Shown one piece after another: positions 14,589 to 15,418 of a DNA stretch of 15,418 nt; position 1 is the first letter of the stretch; each line of letters begins with the position of its first letter. This DNA is from Bacteroidales bacterium (GTDB taxonomy: Bacteria; Bacteroidota; Bacteroidia; Bacteroidales; UBA932), in NCBI GenBank assembly GCA_016295245.1, contig JAEDLO010000035.1:1-15418 (forward strand). Direction: 5' to 3'. The translations under genes were made by a program, and so were the position numbers. The notes under the pieces were generated by a model. That model saw only the letters and a list, made by a program, of their open reading frames with translations, ran no database searches and had not been told where the DNA came from.

Positions 14589-15418
14589 ATGGCAGAATTT
14601 AGCGAACAGGAAAAAATACGCCGCGAATCGCTGGCGAAACTCAGGGAACTGGGCATTGAGCCGTATCCGGCTCCCCAGTATCCGGTAAACGCTTCAGCCG
14701 CCCTTATCACGGCTGAATATGATGAACAGAAAGGCAATTTCCAGGAGGTCTGCATCGCGGGCCGACTGATGAGCAGGCGCATTATGGGAGCAGCCTCATT
14801 CGGCGAGCTCCAGGATGAGTCCGGCCGCATCCAGATTTACGTCAAGCGCGACGAAATCTGTCCGGGAGAGGACAAGACGATGTACAACACCGTCTGGAAG
14901 AAACTCCTTGACATCGGCGACATCATCGGCATCAAGGGCTTCGCCTTCATCACCCAGACCGGCCAGTTGAGCATCCACGCCAAAGAGCTCACCCTGCTGA
15001 GCAAATCGCTCAGGGTGCTGCCTATCGTCAAGGAGCAGGACGGCCAGGTATTCGACGCCTTCACCGATCCGGAGCAGCGCTACCGCCAGAGATACGTGGA
15101 CCTGATCGTGAACCCTTCCGTAAAGGACACCTTCATCAAGAGGGCGAAGATTATCGCCACTATGCGCCAGTACTTCAACGAAGAGGGCTGCCTCGAGGTG
15201 GAAACCCCTATTCTCCAGAGCATTCCGGGCGGCGCTACCGCACGTCCTTTCATCACCCACCACAACGCCCTTGACATTCCGCTCTACCTGCGCATCGCCA
15301 ACGAGCTCTACCTCAAGAGGCTGATTGTCGGCGGCTACAACGGAGTCTATGAGTTTGCCAAGGACTTCCGCAACGAGGGTATGGACAAGACCCACAACCC
15401 GGAGTTCACCTGTATGGA
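14589..15418 (+). CDS. lysS: Lysyl-tRNA synthetase, class II (partial, 3' end outside window)
   Basis: The first 276 complete codons of a class II lysyl-tRNA synthetase, which charges tRNA-Lys. The open frame runs off the right edge. It begins MAEFSEQEKIRRESLAKLRE and continues ELGIEPYPAPQYPVNAS, then an OB-fold anticodon-binding domain (about 50-145, ASFGELQDESGRIQIYV). The catalytic domain then starts with class II motif 1 (RQRYVDLI), the substrate-binding stretch GGATARPFITHHN and IANELYLKRL, and motif 2 (FRNEGMDKTHNPEFT) just at the window end. Motif 3 and the C-terminus are not visible. The ATG is chosen because it lies just after a promoter -7 box and matches the usual N-terminus. It is divergently transcribed from recJ. 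Confidence 0.96.
   Translation, partial: MAEFSEQEKIRRESLAKLRELGIEPYPAPQYPVNASAALITAEYDEQKGNFQEVCIAGRLMSRRIMGAASFGELQDESGRIQIYVKRDEICPGEDKTMYNTVWKKLLDIGDIIGIKGFAFITQTGQLSIHAKELTLLSKSLRVLPIVKEQDGQVFDAFTDPEQRYRQRYVDLIVNPSVKDTFIKRAKIIATMRQYFNEEGCLEVETPILQSIPGGATARPFITHHNALDIPLYLRIANELYLKRLIVGGYNGVYEFAKDFRNEGMDKTHNPEFTCM

Noticed and set aside
1..15418. Mobile elements, CRISPR arrays, tRNA or rRNA genes, riboswitches
   Set aside because: No transposase, integrase, spaced direct repeats or cloverleaf-like segments were seen; nearly all bases are in recognisable core genes.

Overview
The window looks like core chromosome of a GC-rich member of the Bacteroidota, most likely order Bacteroidales. Three things support this: a MoxR/DUF58/BatA/BatB/BatC aerotolerance-type operon in the order usual for that phylum, upstream -7 boxes of the Bacteroidota form TAnnTTTG, and a mostly Shine-Dalgarno-poor layout. 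The GC-rich third codon positions recall Alistipes/Rikenellaceae or uncultured Bacteroidales, but genus cannot be fixed from this stretch. I see no insertion sequences, phage genes, CRISPR arrays, tRNAs or rRNAs. I did not identify an undescribed system; the Bat-type operon with its unnamed membrane component is the least understood part.

Left part, minus strand (1..6009): truA - moxR - DUF58 gene - unnamed BatD-position membrane gene - batA - batB - batC (cut by the window edge). Every junction is either abutting or overlapping (0 to 20 bases), so this reads as one transcript that starts at truA and leaves the window on the left. It pairs a cytoplasmic AAA+ ATPase and a cytoplasmic DUF58 protein with membrane-anchored VWA proteins whose VWA domains are predicted periplasmic, plus an exported TPR protein.

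Middle part, plus strand (6132..12794): exbB - exbD - tonB - rluB - era - parC. Gaps are 6 bases or less, or 1-base TAATG overlaps. The first three genes make a proton-motive-force transducing inner-membrane complex; the last three serve rRNA modification, 30S assembly and chromosome decatenation. The rluB product carries a roughly 140-residue disordered Arg/Gly/Ser-rich N-terminal extension. A 122-base divergent spacer (6010..6131) separates this operon from truA and holds promoter boxes for both directions and a perfect 8-bp inverted repeat just before exbB.

Right part: recJ (12791..14527, minus) converges on parC with a 4-base stop-codon overlap. It diverges from lysS (14589 to the window end, plus, partial) across a 61-base spacer. 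That spacer has two nearly symmetric promoters whose -33 elements form a perfect inverted repeat. The promoter boxes of truA, recJ and lysS all end only 6 or 7 bases before the ATG, which predicts leaderless or nearly leaderless mRNAs. No gene-free stretch exceeds 300 bases.
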